Of a stretch of DNA of 64,000 bases, positions 37,176 through 46,665 are shown one piece after another. This DNA is from Streptomyces iakyrus (GTDB lineage: Bacteria > Actinomycetota > Actinomycetes > Streptomycetales > Streptomycetaceae): contig NZ_JNXI01000027.1 in NCBI RefSeq assembly GCF_000717055.1, forward strand, positions 124,001 to 188,000, in the 5' to 3' direction. Every line of letters starts with the position of its first letter. Position 1 is the stretch's first letter. Under the pieces are notes generated by a model. It had not been told where the DNA came from, did no database searches, and saw only the letters and a program-made list of their open reading frames with translations. Position numbers and translations under genes: made by a program.

Positions 37176-40111
37176 CGGAGATCACGGACTTCGACGCCCT
37201 GCGCGAGGCGATGGCGGAGAACTCCGGGCAGCCGGAGGGGCCGGCCCGCAACGCGCGCGCGGAGGAGCTGCTGGCGGCGGCCGAGAAGCTGAACGTCCCG
37301 CTCGCCGTGATCGAGGCGCTCGGGCACCAGCTGAAGGTCTACAACTACAGCTCCGAGAAGGGGAAGATGTTCGTCCCCTTCGCGCGCCTGCTGCGCATGT
37401 GGGACGAACGTCCCGAGGACTTCGACGAGTACGAGACCCACTCGCTGCACTGGGTCTTCAAGTGGGTCTCGGCCGGCATGCTCGACCAGCCGCACGTCCC
37501 GCTCGCGTCGATCGAGAAGTGGCTCGGCGAGATGGAGCACCGCTACCGGCTCGCCGGGCACTCCGAACGGGCCGTGCGCAGCGCCGAGCACAGTGTGGCC
37601 GCGCACGTGGGGGATCTGGCGCGGGCCGAGCGGGCGTACGCCGCGTGGCTGGCGGCCGACCGCGACAGCATGGCCGACTGCCACGCGTGCGAGCTGCACG
37701 GCCAGGGCTGGTGGCAGGCGGAGCAGGGGCGGGACGCCGAGGCACTGGAGCTGTGGGGGCCGGTGCTGGAGGGCGAGTACACCTGCGCCCACGAGCCGCA
37801 CACGGCCCTCGCGTCGTCCCTGGTGCCGCTGCTGCGGCTGGGCCGCGAGGAGGAGGCCCGGGCCAACCATCTGCGGGGCTTCCGGCTCGTCCGGGCGATG
37901 GAGAGCATGCGGGGCGCCTACGCGGAGCACGTGGAGTTCTGCGCGCTCACCGGCAACGAGGCGCGGGGCCTGGAGCTGCTCGCGGAGCGTCCGGCGTACT
38001 TCACGGACGACGGGCAGCCGCAGAGCAAGCTGGACTACATGAGCGTGGTCGCCCTGCTCATGGACCGGCTGACCGGGCTCGGGCTGGGCGACCGGCAGGT
38101 GCCGGGCCCGGCCGGGCGGGAGTGGACCGCCCGCGAACTCGCCGGGCACGCGCGCGAGGTGGCCCTCGCCCTGGCGGCCCGCTTCGACGAGCGCAACGGC
38201 ACGGCGCACGTGAGCGAGCGGGCACGCGCGCGTATGGCGCGGCAACCGCTGGTGGAGCGGCTGCCGCTGGGAGTGCGGTCGGTACGGCCCATTCCCCCGC
38301 CCGCTCCCGCCGCGGCTCCGGCTCCCGCCACCGGGCAGCCGGATCTGCCCGCCCTGCTGGCCGAGGCGCGGCGGCTGTCGGACACCCTGCGGCCGGGCGC
38401 CGTGGAGGCCTGGGCGGCTGCCGCCGCGGCCGCCGGGGGCGCCGAACTGGACCCGCGCGACCGTGCCGAGATGGCCGACCACGAGGCGATGTCCCTCGGC
38501 CCCGAGGGCACCGGGCTCTTCGAACGGGCCGCCGGCCTCTACGCGGAAGCGGGCGACCCGGGCGAGGCCCTCGCGGCACGCGCGCGTGGGGCGTACGTCC
38601 GCGCACTCGCGGGTGACGTGGACGGCGCCGTCGCAGCGGTGACCGGCCCCTACGACGAGGTCCTCGCGCTGTACGCCGCCGACGGCACGGGCATCCGGCA
38701 GACGGCGTCCGTCGTGATGAGCCGGGCGAGGATCCTGACGCGCCGGGCGCACGGCGTCGAGGGCGACCCGGCGGCTCTCGCCGGGGCCGAAGCCGCCGTC
38801 CGGGAGGTCCTCGCGCTCGTCGAGGGCCGGACCGGGGAGGACGTACGGCTGGCCGCACGGGTCGCCGAGGCCTGGGCGATGCTCGGGGAGCTGGCCGGGC
38901 TGGCCGGGGATCTGGAGAGGGCCGCGGAGCTGTTCGCGCGGGGCGCTGCGGCGTTCGTGGCGGCAGGACTGCCGTGGTTCGCGGTGGAGTACGAGGCCCG
39001 GCTCGCCTCTCTGGCCCACCACCTCGGCGACATGACGGAGGCGGAACGGGCGCTGCGGGCGGCCCTGGAGCACGGCGGGGCGCAGCTGGAGGCGCCCGGG
39101 CGGGCCCAGCTGCACCTTCAGCTCGCCGAGGTGCTCGGCGGCCGGGGTGAGGCCGTGGAGGCCGCCCGGCACGCCCTGGAGGCCGCCCACTGGGCCGACG
39201 AGGCGGGCGAGTCGGCGACGCTGGGGGCGTGGGCGCGACAGCAGCTCGGCGGCTTCCTGCTGCGGCAGGGGCGGTGGGCCGAGGCCGCGGAGGTGCTGGA
39301 GTCGGCACTGCCCGACCTGACCGCCGAGACGCACGGCGACGGGGCGGTCGTGCAGACGCAGTGGTGGCTCGGCGACTGCCTGAGCGAGCTCGGCGAGCAC
39401 CGGGCGGCCGCCGAACGGCGCCTGCAGGCCGCCGAGATCGCCCGGCACTGGCCCGAGCAGCACGACCACGCGACCCTCGCCCACCTGGCCGGGGAGTCCC
39501 TCGGCCAGGCCGGACTGGCGGCGGAGGCGGACCAGGCCTACGCGCGCGCGGGCGGCCTGTGGCGCGAGCTGGGCAACAGCCATGGCCTGATCCGCTCCCT
39601 GCGTGCCCGCGCCTGGCTGGCGCTGCGCGCGGAGGGCGGGCTGGGAGAGGCGCGCGGCCTGATGGCCGACGCCGTCCGGGAGTGCGAGGCGGCGCGGGAG
39701 GCAGCCGCCGACGAGGAGTCCCGGCAGCAGCTCGTCGCCGAACTCGGCCACACCCACCGGCAGTTCGGCGACCTGCTGGCCCGCTCCGCCCCCGAGGACG
39801 CCGAGGGCGCTCCGGTCCGTGAGGTGTTCGAGGAGGCTCTGGCCCAAGTGCTGCGCGCGGCCGAGGTGTTCGCCTCTCTCGGGGACGGCGCCCTGCACAG
39901 CCGCACCGGCGCGGAACTCACCGCGGGCCGGCTGGAGGCCGACCTGGGCCGCCCCGCGGACGCGGTGGCACGCGCGCGTGCGGTGCTGGCGGCGTACGAG
40001 GGACACGGCGGCGCGGAGGCGGCCGACGGGGACGGCGAGGGCGAGGTGGTCCGGGCCCGCCGGGCGGAGGCGGAGCAGCTGCTGCGGCTGTCGGCGGAGC
40101 GGCCGGACTGA
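37172..40111 (+). CDS. Large TPR protein coupled to HSP90-family gene
   Basis: The 979-residue protein begins MTEITDFDALREAMAENSGQ and is almost all alpha-helical. The first 400 residues (TPR-like, with RAVRSAEHSVAAHVGD and LELWGPVLEG) are followed by a Pro/Ala linker (PIPPPAPAAAPAPATGQP). A second TPR array of about 560 residues follows (ERALRAALEHGG, QTQWWLGDCLSELGEHRAAAERRLQAAEIA). No enzymatic domain is visible. The ATG overlaps the HSP90 stop (ATGA), which strongly suggests a co-chaperone or scaffold for that ATPase. Function is inferred. Confidence 0.8.
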   Translation: MTEITDFDALREAMAENSGQPEGPARNARAEELLAAAEKLNVPLAVIEALGHQLKVYNYSSEKGKMFVPFARLLRMWDERPEDFDEYETHSLHWVFKWVSAGMLDQPHVPLASIEKWLGEMEHRYRLAGHSERAVRSAEHSVAAHVGDLARAERAYAAWLAADRDSMADCHACELHGQGWWQAEQGRDAEALELWGPVLEGEYTCAHEPHTALASSLVPLLRLGREEEARANHLRGFRLVRAMESMRGAYAEHVEFCALTGNEARGLELLAERPAYFTDDGQPQSKLDYMSVVALLMDRLTGLGLGDRQVPGPAGREWTARELAGHAREVALALAARFDERNGTAHVSERARARMARQPLVERLPLGVRSVRPIPPPAPAAAPAPATGQPDLPALLAEARRLSDTLRPGAVEAWAAAAAAAGGAELDPRDRAEMADHEAMSLGPEGTGLFERAAGLYAEAGDPGEALAARARGAYVRALAGDVDGAVAAVTGPYDEVLALYAADGTGIRQTASVVMSRARILTRRAHGVEGDPAALAGAEAAVREVLALVEGRTGEDVRLAARVAEAWAMLGELAGLAGDLERAAELFARGAAAFVAAGLPWFAVEYEARLASLAHHLGDMTEAERALRAALEHGGAQLEAPGRAQLHLQLAEVLGGRGEAVEAARHALEAAHWADEAGESATLGAWARQQLGGFLLRQGRWAEAAEVLESALPDLTAETHGDGAVVQTQWWLGDCLSELGEHRAAAERRLQAAEIARHWPEQHDHATLAHLAGESLGQAGLAAEADQAYARAGGLWRELGNSHGLIRSLRARAWLALRAEGGLGEARGLMADAVRECEAAREAAADEESRQQLVAELGHTHRQFGDLLARSAPEDAEGAPVREVFEEALAQVLRAAEVFASLGDGALHSRTGAELTAGRLEADLGRPADAVARARAVLAAYEGHGGAEAADGDGEGEVVRARRAEAEQLLRLSAERPD

Positions 40112-40338
40112 GCCCGACGGCGACCTGCATGCCGAAAGGGGCCTGCAAGGGGCCGGTTCGCGGCCTGGTCGAAGCCGCAGCGGCCCGCGGCGGCCGGCTC
40201 CACGGACACGGCTGCGGACACGAGGACGGTGCCGGCTGCGGGCGTGGCCGCGAGCCGGAGCCGGCCGGCGACGGCGAGGCGGCCGGCGGGCACCGGCCCG
40301 TCGCCCACACCGCCGGTTCCGCCGGGGCGGACCTGGCC

Positions 40339-42051
40339 CTACTCCACGCCGATGAGGAGCAGGGCCCCCTGCCGGCCGCCCCGGTACACGACCGTGTCGA
40401 CGGCGAGGTACCCCTCGCGGACCCGGCCCTCCAGATGGTCGGCGACGGCCTCGGGGACGTCGTCGCCGAGGACCAGGGTGACCATCTCGCCCCCGGCCGA
40501 GAGCATGCGGTCGAGAACGGTCTCGGCGGTCTCGGCGACGTCCGCACCGATCACGGCCACGTCCCCGTCGATGAGGCCCAGGACATCGCCGGCCTGGCAG
40601 ATGCCGGCCATCGTCCAGGACTGGCGTTCGGCGACGGTGACCTCGGCGTAGCGGGTGGCCCCGGCGGCGGAGGTCATGGACACGACGTCCTCGTCGAAGC
40701 GGCGGTCCGGCTCGTGCACGGCCAGTGCCGCGATGCCCTGAACCGCCGAGCGGGTCGGGATCAGGGCGACCCGGATGCCCTCCGTGCGGACCTGCTCGGC
40801 GGCCGCCGCGGCGGTGTGGCGCAGCTCGGCGTCGTTGGGGAGCAGCACGACCTCGCGCGCGTGGGCCCGCCGTACGGCCTGGACGAGCTCTCCGCTCGCG
40901 GGCGGCTCCCCGGGGCGTGCGAGCACGGTCGTCGCGCCGGCCTCGGTGTACAGCCCGGCCAGCCCCTCGCCGGGCACGACGGCCACGACGGCCCGCTGGG
41001 CGCGTTCCCGGGGCGGCCGTTCGGCGCCGGTGGTGTGGACGTCGCCCGCGCCGAAGTGGGTGATGCGGATCCGGTGGGGCCGCCCGGCCTCGATGCCGGC
41101 CTCGACGGCGGCACCAGCGTCGTCCACGTGGACGTGCACGTTCCACAGCCCGTCGCCGCCGACCACGACGAGGGAGTCCCCGAGGGCGTCGAGCCGCTCC
41201 CGCAGCCGCTCCACGGCCTCGTCCCCGGCCTCCAGGAGGTAGATCACCTCGAAAGCCGGCCCTTTCTGGCCCGGCACGGCCGCGGGGCCGTCGGCGCACT
41301 CGTCCAGGACGCCGTCGCCCGGCGCGCGGTCCGCTGCGGGGGCCACTCGGCCTTCGGAGGGGTTGGGGTACGCACTTCCCGCCACCCCCCGCGCCCGCTC
41401 CCCCGTGAACGTCTCCACCAGTGCTCCGAGCACCGCGACGAGGCCCCGCCCCCCGGCGTCGACGACTCCGGCGCGCTCCAGGACGGGCAGCTGGCCCGGG
41501 GTCGCGGCGAGGGCCGCGCGGGCTCCGTCGTAGGCTGCCCGGGCGACGGTCCCGCAGTCGCCCCGGGCGCCGTCCGCGGCGTCGGCGGCGGCCGAGGCAA
41601 CCGTGAGGACAGTGCCCTCCACGGGATGGGCGACGGCCCGGCGGGCGGAGTCGGCCGCCTGCCGCAGGGCGAGCCGCAGCCCCTGGCCGTCCGCGTGGGC
41701 GGGGTCGTCCTCGGCCAGCACCTGGGCCATGCCGCGCAGCAGCTGGGCGAGGATCGTGCCGGAGTTCCCGCGGGCGCCGATGAGCGCCCCGTGCGCCATG
41801 GCCCGGGCGGCGTCGGCGAGCGTCGGCCCGTCGGGCCCGGAGGCCGCCGCGTGCCCGGCGAACACCGCCTCGACGGCCGCGACCGCCGACTCGACGGTCA
41901 GATACAGGTTGGTGCCGGTGTCGCCGTCGGCCACGGGGTAGACGTTGATCGCGTCGATCTCCTCGCGCGCCCGCCCCAGGGTCTCCAGCGCGAGACCGCA
42001 CCAGGTGCGCACCGCGAGAGCATCGAAGAATGTCTGCGGCACCTGCGCCAC
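40339..42051 (-). CDS. DAK2/FakA-type kinase-like protein
   Basis: The 570-residue protein has a DAK2 (dihydroxyacetone kinase L) domain with NVYPVADGDTGTNLY, MAHGALIGARGNSGTILAQ and HPVEGTVLTVASAAA. A long C-terminal DegV-like/FakA region follows (VVVGGDGLWNVHVHVDDAG, PTRSAVQGIAALAVH). The architecture is that of FakA fatty-acid kinase, which phosphorylates FakB-bound fatty acids. No fakB is next to it. It is divergent from rpmB. The activity is by family. Confidence 0.85.
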   Translation of the reverse strand: MAQVPQTFFDALAVRTWCGLALETLGRAREEIDAINVYPVADGDTGTNLYLTVESAVAAVEAVFAGHAAASGPDGPTLADAARAMAHGALIGARGNSGTILAQLLRGMAQVLAEDDPAHADGQGLRLALRQAADSARRAVAHPVEGTVLTVASAAADAADGARGDCGTVARAAYDGARAALAATPGQLPVLERAGVVDAGGRGLVAVLGALVETFTGERARGVAGSAYPNPSEGRVAPAADRAPGDGVLDECADGPAAVPGQKGPAFEVIYLLEAGDEAVERLRERLDALGDSLVVVGGDGLWNVHVHVDDAGAAVEAGIEAGRPHRIRITHFGAGDVHTTGAERPPRERAQRAVVAVVPGEGLAGLYTEAGATTVLARPGEPPASGELVQAVRRAHAREVVLLPNDAELRHTAAAAAEQVRTEGIRVALIPTRSAVQGIAALAVHEPDRRFDEDVVSMTSAAGATRYAEVTVAERQSWTMAGICQAGDVLGLIDGDVAVIGADVAETAETVLDRMLSAGGEMVTLVLGDDVPEAVADHLEGRVREGYLAVDTVVYRGGRQGALLLIGVE

Positions 42052-42154
42052 TAGGCCTCCCTGAGCTGCTGGACGTGGCTCGCAGCGTAGACCCCGGGGC
42101 GGTGCTCACCGGAAGAGGGAGGGGCCGGGCCCCTGAGCTGCCATGGTAGTTTCG

Positions 42155-42180
42155 TTTCACGGGTGCAGCCGTTGTATGCT
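42155..42180 (+). promoter_or_regulatory. Probable rpmB promoter
   Basis: A good -10 hexamer TATGCT lies at 42175-42180. The hexamer 17 bases upstream (TCGTTT) is a poor -35. It is the most promoter-like element in the divergent gap and lies about 140 bases before the rpmB start. Confidence 0.4.
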
Positions 42181-42261
42181 GCTCCGGTTGCCCGATCCGA
42201 TCGGGCCTTCCCCCTGGCAACGCCACTCAGATTTCGACCGGCTCAGCAGAGCCCGAGAATC

Positions 42262-42285
42262 TTGATCCCGGCCTGCCGGGATCAA
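42262..42285 (+). other. Perfect 10-bp hairpin in the rpmB leader
   Basis: TTGATCCCGG and CCGGGATCAA are perfect complements around CCTG. The stem ends 33 bases before the rpmB start. No T-run follows. It could be an r-protein leader structure for autoregulation or an mRNA-stability element. Confidence 0.5.
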
Positions 42286-42318
42286 CCGTAAGTGCATCTG
42301 AAGTCTTTGGAGTGACCC

Positions 42319-42504
42319 GTGGCTGCCAACTGCGACGTCTGCGGCAAGGGGCCGGGCTTCGGCAACAACATCTCGCACTCGCACCGCCGTACGTCCCGCC
42401 GCTGGAACCCGAACATCCAGCGAGTGCGTACCGTGGTGGGCGGGACGCCGAAGCGCGTGAACGCTTGCACCTCGTGCATCAAGGCCGGCAAGGTCTCGCG
42501 CTGA
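42319..42504 (+). CDS. rpmB: 50S ribosomal protein L28
   Basis: The 61-residue L28 has zinc-knuckle pairs [13 protein letters not shown] and [11 protein letters not shown], so it is a zinc-containing (C+) form. Streptomyces also have zinc-free paralogues induced under zinc limitation, and this is the housekeeping type. It starts at GTG 42319 and is followed by a strong terminator. Confidence 0.96.
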   Translation: MAANCDVCGKGPGFGNNISHSHRRTSRRWNPNIQRVRTVVGGTPKRVNACTSCIKAGKVSR

Positions 42505-42539
42505 CGCTCAGCTAGCGCGCGGCCACTGCTGGTTGCTGC

Positions 42540-42570
42540 AGAGCCGGTCCACCTCTGGTGGACCGGCTCT
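42540..42570 (+). terminator. Perfect 14-bp terminator after rpmB
   Basis: AGAGCCGGTCCACC and its complement flank a 3-base loop, followed by TT. It lies 36 bases after the rpmB stop and can also end thiD transcripts coming from the other side. Confidence 0.8.
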
Positions 42571-42627
42571 TTGCCGTGCCCGGATGTCAGTGATCGGGCC
42601 CGCGCATCAGCGTCCCGGTCTGACGCA

Positions 42628-43425
42628 TCAGCGCTCGGGACCCGCCCGGAAGTGCCAGCCGTGGTCCACCGGGCCGATCCCGCCGCCGAGCGCGAAACCG
42701 GCCGCGACGGCCCCGGTGACGTACTCCTTCGCCGCCGCCACCGCCTCCGGCACGGACTGCCCCTTGGCGAGCTGGGACGCGATCGCCGAGGCGAGGGTGC
42801 AGCCGGTGCCGTGGGTGTGGCGGTTGTCATGCCGGGGCGCCCGCAGCCAGTGCTCCTCGGATCCGTCGGTCAGCAGATCGACGGCGTCGCCGGGCAGGTG
42901 CCCGCCCTTGATCAGCGCCCAGCGCGGCCCGTACGCCAGAACGGCCGCGGCGGCCTCCCGCATCTCCCCCTCCGACTCCACCCGTACGCCCGTGATCTGG
43001 GCCACCTCGTCGAGGTTCGGTGTGGCGACGGTGGCAACCGGCAGCAGCTTCGTACGGACGGAGTCCAGCGCGGAGGCGGCGAGCAGGGCGTCGCCGTGCT
43101 TGGAGACGCCCACCGGGTCGATCACGGCCGGGGCGTCCGTCTGCGCGATCAACTCGGCGACCGCCTCCACGAGTTCCGCGGAGGCGAGCATCCCGGTCTT
43201 CACCGCCTGGACGCCGATGTCGTCGACGACGCTGCGGTACTGGGCCCGCACGGCCTCCACGGGCAGTTCCCAAGCCCCCTGCACACCGAGGGAGTTCTGC
43301 GCGGTCACGGCCGTGACGACGCTCATGCCGTGCACGCCGAGCGCGAGCATCGTCTTGAGGTCGGCCTGGATGCCCGCGCCTCCGCCGGAGTCGGAGCCCG
43401 CCACCGTCAGGACGCCCGGGATCAT
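42628..43425 (-). CDS. thiD: Hydroxymethylpyrimidine/phosphomethylpyrimidine kinase
   Basis: ThiD phosphorylates HMP and HMP-P for thiamine synthesis. The 265-residue protein has [20 protein letters not shown] at the N-terminus and the kinase signature [18 protein letters not shown]. Its ATG overlaps the thiL stop by four bases, so the two thiamine kinases are coupled. Confidence 0.94.
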   Translation of the reverse strand: MIPGVLTVAGSDSGGGAGIQADLKTMLALGVHGMSVVTAVTAQNSLGVQGAWELPVEAVRAQYRSVVDDIGVQAVKTGMLASAELVEAVAELIAQTDAPAVIDPVGVSKHGDALLAASALDSVRTKLLPVATVATPNLDEVAQITGVRVESEGEMREAAAAVLAYGPRWALIKGGHLPGDAVDLLTDGSEEHWLRAPRHDNRHTHGTGCTLASAIASQLAKGQSVPEAVAAAKEYVTGAVAAGFALGGGIGPVDHGWHFRAGPER

Positions 43426-44387
43426 GACTCTATGTCCCCGAAGTGGTCCCAGCCGCCCTTGCTGGTCCACGGCGCCCCGTCGACCGTCACCTGGGGCAGA
43501 GCCGAGGGGTTGAGGACCTCGCCGATGACCTTCCAGCGGGCGGGCAGTTTCACGTCCGGCGGGAACGTCGCCACGATCGCGTGGTCCTCTCCCCCGGTCA
43601 GCACCCACTGCATGGGGTCGACCCCGACGGCCTGCCCGATGTCGTTCATCTGGGACGGGATGTCGATCGCCCCGGAGCGGATGTCGATCCGCACCTTGCT
43701 CGCCTCGGCGATGTGACCGAGGTCGGCGATCAGCCCGTCGCTCACGTCGCACATCGCGGTCGCCCCGAGCCCGGCGGCGGCCGGGCCCGCGTGGTACGGC
43801 GGCTCGGGCCGCCGGTGGGCCTCCACGAACGCCCGCGGCGAGCGGAACCCCCGCGACAGCACCGCGTACCCGGCGGCCGACCAGCCCAGCCAGCCGGTCA
43901 CCGCGACGCGGTCGCCGGGCCGGGCGCCCGCCCGTGTCACCGGCTCCTGGTTGCGCAGATCGCCGAGCGCGGTGATCGACACCATGATCGAGTCGCCGCG
44001 CACGACGTCACCGCCGACCACGGCGGCGCCCGCCACCTGGCATTCGTCGCGCAAGCCGTCCATCAGCTCGCTCGGCCACGTCACCGGCAGCTCGGCCGGG
44101 ACGACCAGCCCGAGCAGCAGCGCGGTCGGTACGGCACCCATGGCGGCGATGTCGGCGAGATTCTGCGCGGCCGCCTTGCGGCCCACGTCGTAGGCCGTCG
44201 ACCAGTCACGCCGGAAGTGCCGGCCCTCCACCAGGATGTCCGTGCTCGCCACCACCCTGCGGTCGGGTGCGGCCACCACGGCGGCGTCGTCGCCGGGGCC
44301 GACCCGGACCGCCGGGGTGGTGGTCAGACGGGAGGTGAGCTCCCTGATGAGCCCGAACTCACCGAGCTCACCAACAGTGCCCTTCAT
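43422..44387 (-). CDS. thiL: Thiamine-monophosphate kinase
   Basis: ThiL converts thiamine monophosphate to the active pyrophosphate. The 321-residue protein has [15 protein letters not shown], the Asp-rich [34 protein letters not shown] and [16 protein letters not shown]. The ATG at 44387 behind GGGAGAAAGG is preferred to a frame 59 codons longer. It is divergent from the Lrp-type gene and upstream of thiD. Confidence 0.95.
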   Translation of the reverse strand: MKGTVGELGEFGLIRELTSRLTTTPAVRVGPGDDAAVVAAPDRRVVASTDILVEGRHFRRDWSTAYDVGRKAAAQNLADIAAMGAVPTALLLGLVVPAELPVTWPSELMDGLRDECQVAGAAVVGGDVVRGDSIMVSITALGDLRNQEPVTRAGARPGDRVAVTGWLGWSAAGYAVLSRGFRSPRAFVEAHRRPEPPYHAGPAAAGLGATAMCDVSDGLIADLGHIAEASKVRIDIRSGAIDIPSQMNDIGQAVGVDPMQWVLTGGEDHAIVATFPPDVKLPARWKVIGEVLNPSALPQVTVDGAPWTSKGGWDHFGDIES

Positions 44388-44593
44388 TGCCCTTTCTCCC
44401 CTTCTGTCCCTGTCCGTGCCCGGTCGCGAGGCATCTGCGTCCTCGCTACCGTCGAAGTGACCGTCAAGTTCTGCCGGACCTGCACCTCGGCGCGCAAGAC
44501 CCGGTCCTCGCAGGTCTCCCCGCGGCGAGCGGCGACGCGATACCGTGGCGTTCCTTTTCCCCACATGATCCTCGTGGCCGCCCTGGAGGTTCC

Positions 44594-44827
44594 GTGGTAC
44601 AGGCGTACATCCTGATCCAGACCGAGGTCGGGAAGGCCTCGGTCGTCGCCGAGACGATCAGCAAGATCCCTGGGGTCATCCAGGCCGAGGACGTGACGGG
44701 ACCCTACGACGTCATCGTGCGGGCGCAGGCCGACACCGTCGACGATCTCGGCCGCATGGTGGTCGCCAAGGTCCAGCAGGTGGACGGCATCACCCGCACC
44801 CTGACCTGCCCGGTCGTCCATCTGTAG
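44594..44827 (+). CDS. Lrp/AsnC ligand-binding (RAM) domain protein
   Basis: The 77-residue protein is a lone Lrp/AsnC effector domain (VVQAYILIQTEVGKASVVAE, TGPYDVIVRAQADTVDDLG) with no DNA-binding HTH. Such small RAM-domain proteins bind amino acids and may modulate full Lrp proteins. The GTG at 44594 has GGAGG five bases upstream. It precedes the DUF3515 lipoprotein gene by 20 bases. Confidence 0.85.
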   Translation: MVQAYILIQTEVGKASVVAETISKIPGVIQAEDVTGPYDVIVRAQADTVDDLGRMVVAKVQQVDGITRTLTCPVVHL

Positions 44828-44847
44828 CCCCCGTCTACCCTGAGCCG

Positions 44848-45366
44848 GTGAACTCTTTCCGTCACCGGCACCGTTGTGTCCTCCGCGTGTTCCGCCTGCC
44901 CGCTGTCGCGCTGTTGATCACTGTTGCGGGCTGCTCCTCAGCAGACGACAGCGCGTCGGCGGCGGTTCCCAGTCCGGACGCGAAGGTCGCGGAACTGTGC
45001 CGGAACCTGGACAAGGTACTGCCCGCGAAGGTGAACGGTGAGCGCCGTGAGGATCCCGAGCCCGCATCGGCACTGACGGCGAGCTGGGGCAGCCCGGCGA
45101 TCATACTTCGCTGCGGTGTGCCGCAGCCGCCCGAGATGGTCGACCCGAAGGTGGCGGAAGGACGGGATCCGGACGCGGTCGCCGGGGGCGTGAACGGGGT
45201 CGACTGGCTGATGCAGAAGCAGGACGACGGGGGGTACCGGTTCACCACGGCCAACCGTGAGGCCTACGTCGAGGTCCGGGCGCCGGAGGGCGTGGACAGC
45301 TCGGGTGTGCTGATCGACCTGGCCGCGGCCGTGAAGGAGGCGATCCCCGAAGGGATCGCCTCCTGA
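44848..45366 (+). CDS. DUF3515-type lipoprotein
   Basis: The 172-residue protein has a lipoprotein signal peptide with basic start (FRHRHRCVLRVFR), hydrophobic core and lipobox VAGCSS. The mature part fits DUF3515 (AELCRNLDKVLPAKVNG, ASWGSPAIILRCGVPQP). Function is unknown. It starts at a GTG. A copy of the dispersed repeat lies after it, between it and convergent ddl. Confidence 0.83.
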   Translation: MNSFRHRHRCVLRVFRLPAVALLITVAGCSSADDSASAAVPSPDAKVAELCRNLDKVLPAKVNGERREDPEPASALTASWGSPAIILRCGVPQPPEMVDPKVAEGRDPDAVAGGVNGVDWLMQKQDDGGYRFTTANREAYVEVRAPEGVDSSGVLIDLAAAVKEAIPEGIAS

Positions 45367-45407
45367 GCACCGCGCCGGTGCTCCTGTCCTGAGTCCGCGG
45401 GCCGTTC

Positions 45408-45437
45408 GTGACTGATCGCGCAGTTCCCCGCGCCCCT
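45408..45437 (+). repeat. 30-bp dispersed repeat, DUF3515-ddl gap
   Basis: This copy matches the 23151 and 32880 copies in 28 of 30 bases. It lies between convergent genes. Confidence 0.8.
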
Positions 45438-45448
45438 TGAGGGGCGAT

Positions 45449-46606
45449 TCAGCGCAGGCCGGTAGAGCGCCGCAGTGCCGCCTGCACCAGCAGGTCGATC
45501 AGCTCCGGGTAGCTCACCCCGCTCGCCTGCCACATCTGCGGATACATCGAGATGGGCGTGAAGCCGGGCATGGTGTTGATCTCGTTGATCACGAACTCGC
45601 CGTCCTCGGTGAGGAAGAAGTCCGCACGGACCAGGCCCTCGCAGGACGCCGCCTCGAAGGCGTCGACCGCCAGGCGCTGGACCTCGGCCGTCTCCTCGGG
45701 GGTGAGGGGCGCGGGGACGAGACCCGGGGTGGAGTCGATGTACTTGGCCTCGAAGTCGTAGTACGCCTGCGCCTCGGGCGGCGGGATCTCCGCGGGCAGG
45801 GAGGCCCGGGGGCCGTCCTCGAACTCCAGGACGCCGCACTCGATCTCGCGGCCGCGCAGCGCGGCCTCCACGAGGATCTTGGGGTCGTGCCGCCGGGCCT
45901 CGGCGATCGCCTCGTCGAGACCGGAGAGGTCGTCGACCTTGGTGATGCCGATCGACGAACCGGCCCGCGAGGGCTTCACGAACAGCGGCCAGCCGTGCTC
46001 GCCGGCGAAGTCGACGATCTTCTTGCGGGCCGCGGCCTCGTCGCGCTCCCACTCGCGCGGCCGGATCACCACGTAGGGGCCCACCTTCAGCCCGAACGAG
46101 GTGAACACCCGCTTCATGTACTCCTTGTCCTGGCCGACGGCCGAGGCGAGCACGCCCGAACCCACGTACGGCACTCCGGAAAGCTCCAGGAGGCCCTGGA
46201 GGGTGCCGTCCTCGCCGTAGGGGCCGTGCAGCACCGGGAAGACCACGTCGACCTCGCCGAGCGCCTTGGGGACCGATCCCGGCTCGCTGTAGACGACTTC
46301 GCGGCTGGCCGGGTCCACCGGGAGGATCACCGCGCCCTCGGCGGACTCGGCGAGCAGGTCGACACTCGGCGGGCGCCGGTCGACGATCGCCATCCGCTCC
46401 GGTTCGTCCGCCGTGAGCGCCCAACGCCCGTCCTGCGTGATGCCGATCGGCAGGACGTCGTACTTCGTCCGGTCGATGGCCTTGAGGACGGCGCCGGCGG
46501 TGACCACGGAGATCCCGTGTTCGGAGCTGCGCCCGCCGAACACGACGGCCACACGCGGCTTGCGAGGCGGCTGCTCGGGGCTCTGGGGGAGGTTCTCGGT
46601 GCTCAT
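45449..46606 (-). CDS. ddl: D-alanine-D-alanine ligase
   Basis: Ddl makes the D-Ala-D-Ala dipeptide of peptidoglycan. The 385-residue ATP-grasp enzyme has VAVVFGGRSSEHGISVV, FPVLHGPYGEDGTLQG, FVKPSRAGSSIGITKV and the metal-binding FVINEINTMPGFT. The ATG at 46606 gives the typical N-terminus, while a much longer open frame upstream runs through gpsA in another frame and is not real. It forms plsC-gpsA-ddl. Confidence 0.95.
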   Translation of the reverse strand: MSTENLPQSPEQPPRKPRVAVVFGGRSSEHGISVVTAGAVLKAIDRTKYDVLPIGITQDGRWALTADEPERMAIVDRRPPSVDLLAESAEGAVILPVDPASREVVYSEPGSVPKALGEVDVVFPVLHGPYGEDGTLQGLLELSGVPYVGSGVLASAVGQDKEYMKRVFTSFGLKVGPYVVIRPREWERDEAAARKKIVDFAGEHGWPLFVKPSRAGSSIGITKVDDLSGLDEAIAEARRHDPKILVEAALRGREIECGVLEFEDGPRASLPAEIPPPEAQAYYDFEAKYIDSTPGLVPAPLTPEETAEVQRLAVDAFEAASCEGLVRADFFLTEDGEFVINEINTMPGFTPISMYPQMWQASGVSYPELIDLLVQAALRRSTGLR

Positions 46607-46665
46607 ATCGCGTTGAGGGTACCCGTAGGTAGGGCCGCTAGTAAGCGCCGCCGGCCTCGCGTCGC

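Noticed and set aside
40129..42054. 641-codon plus-strand frame opposite the FakA-like gene
   Set aside because: The minus-strand product has complete DAK2 motifs and a normal start. The opposite frame has none.
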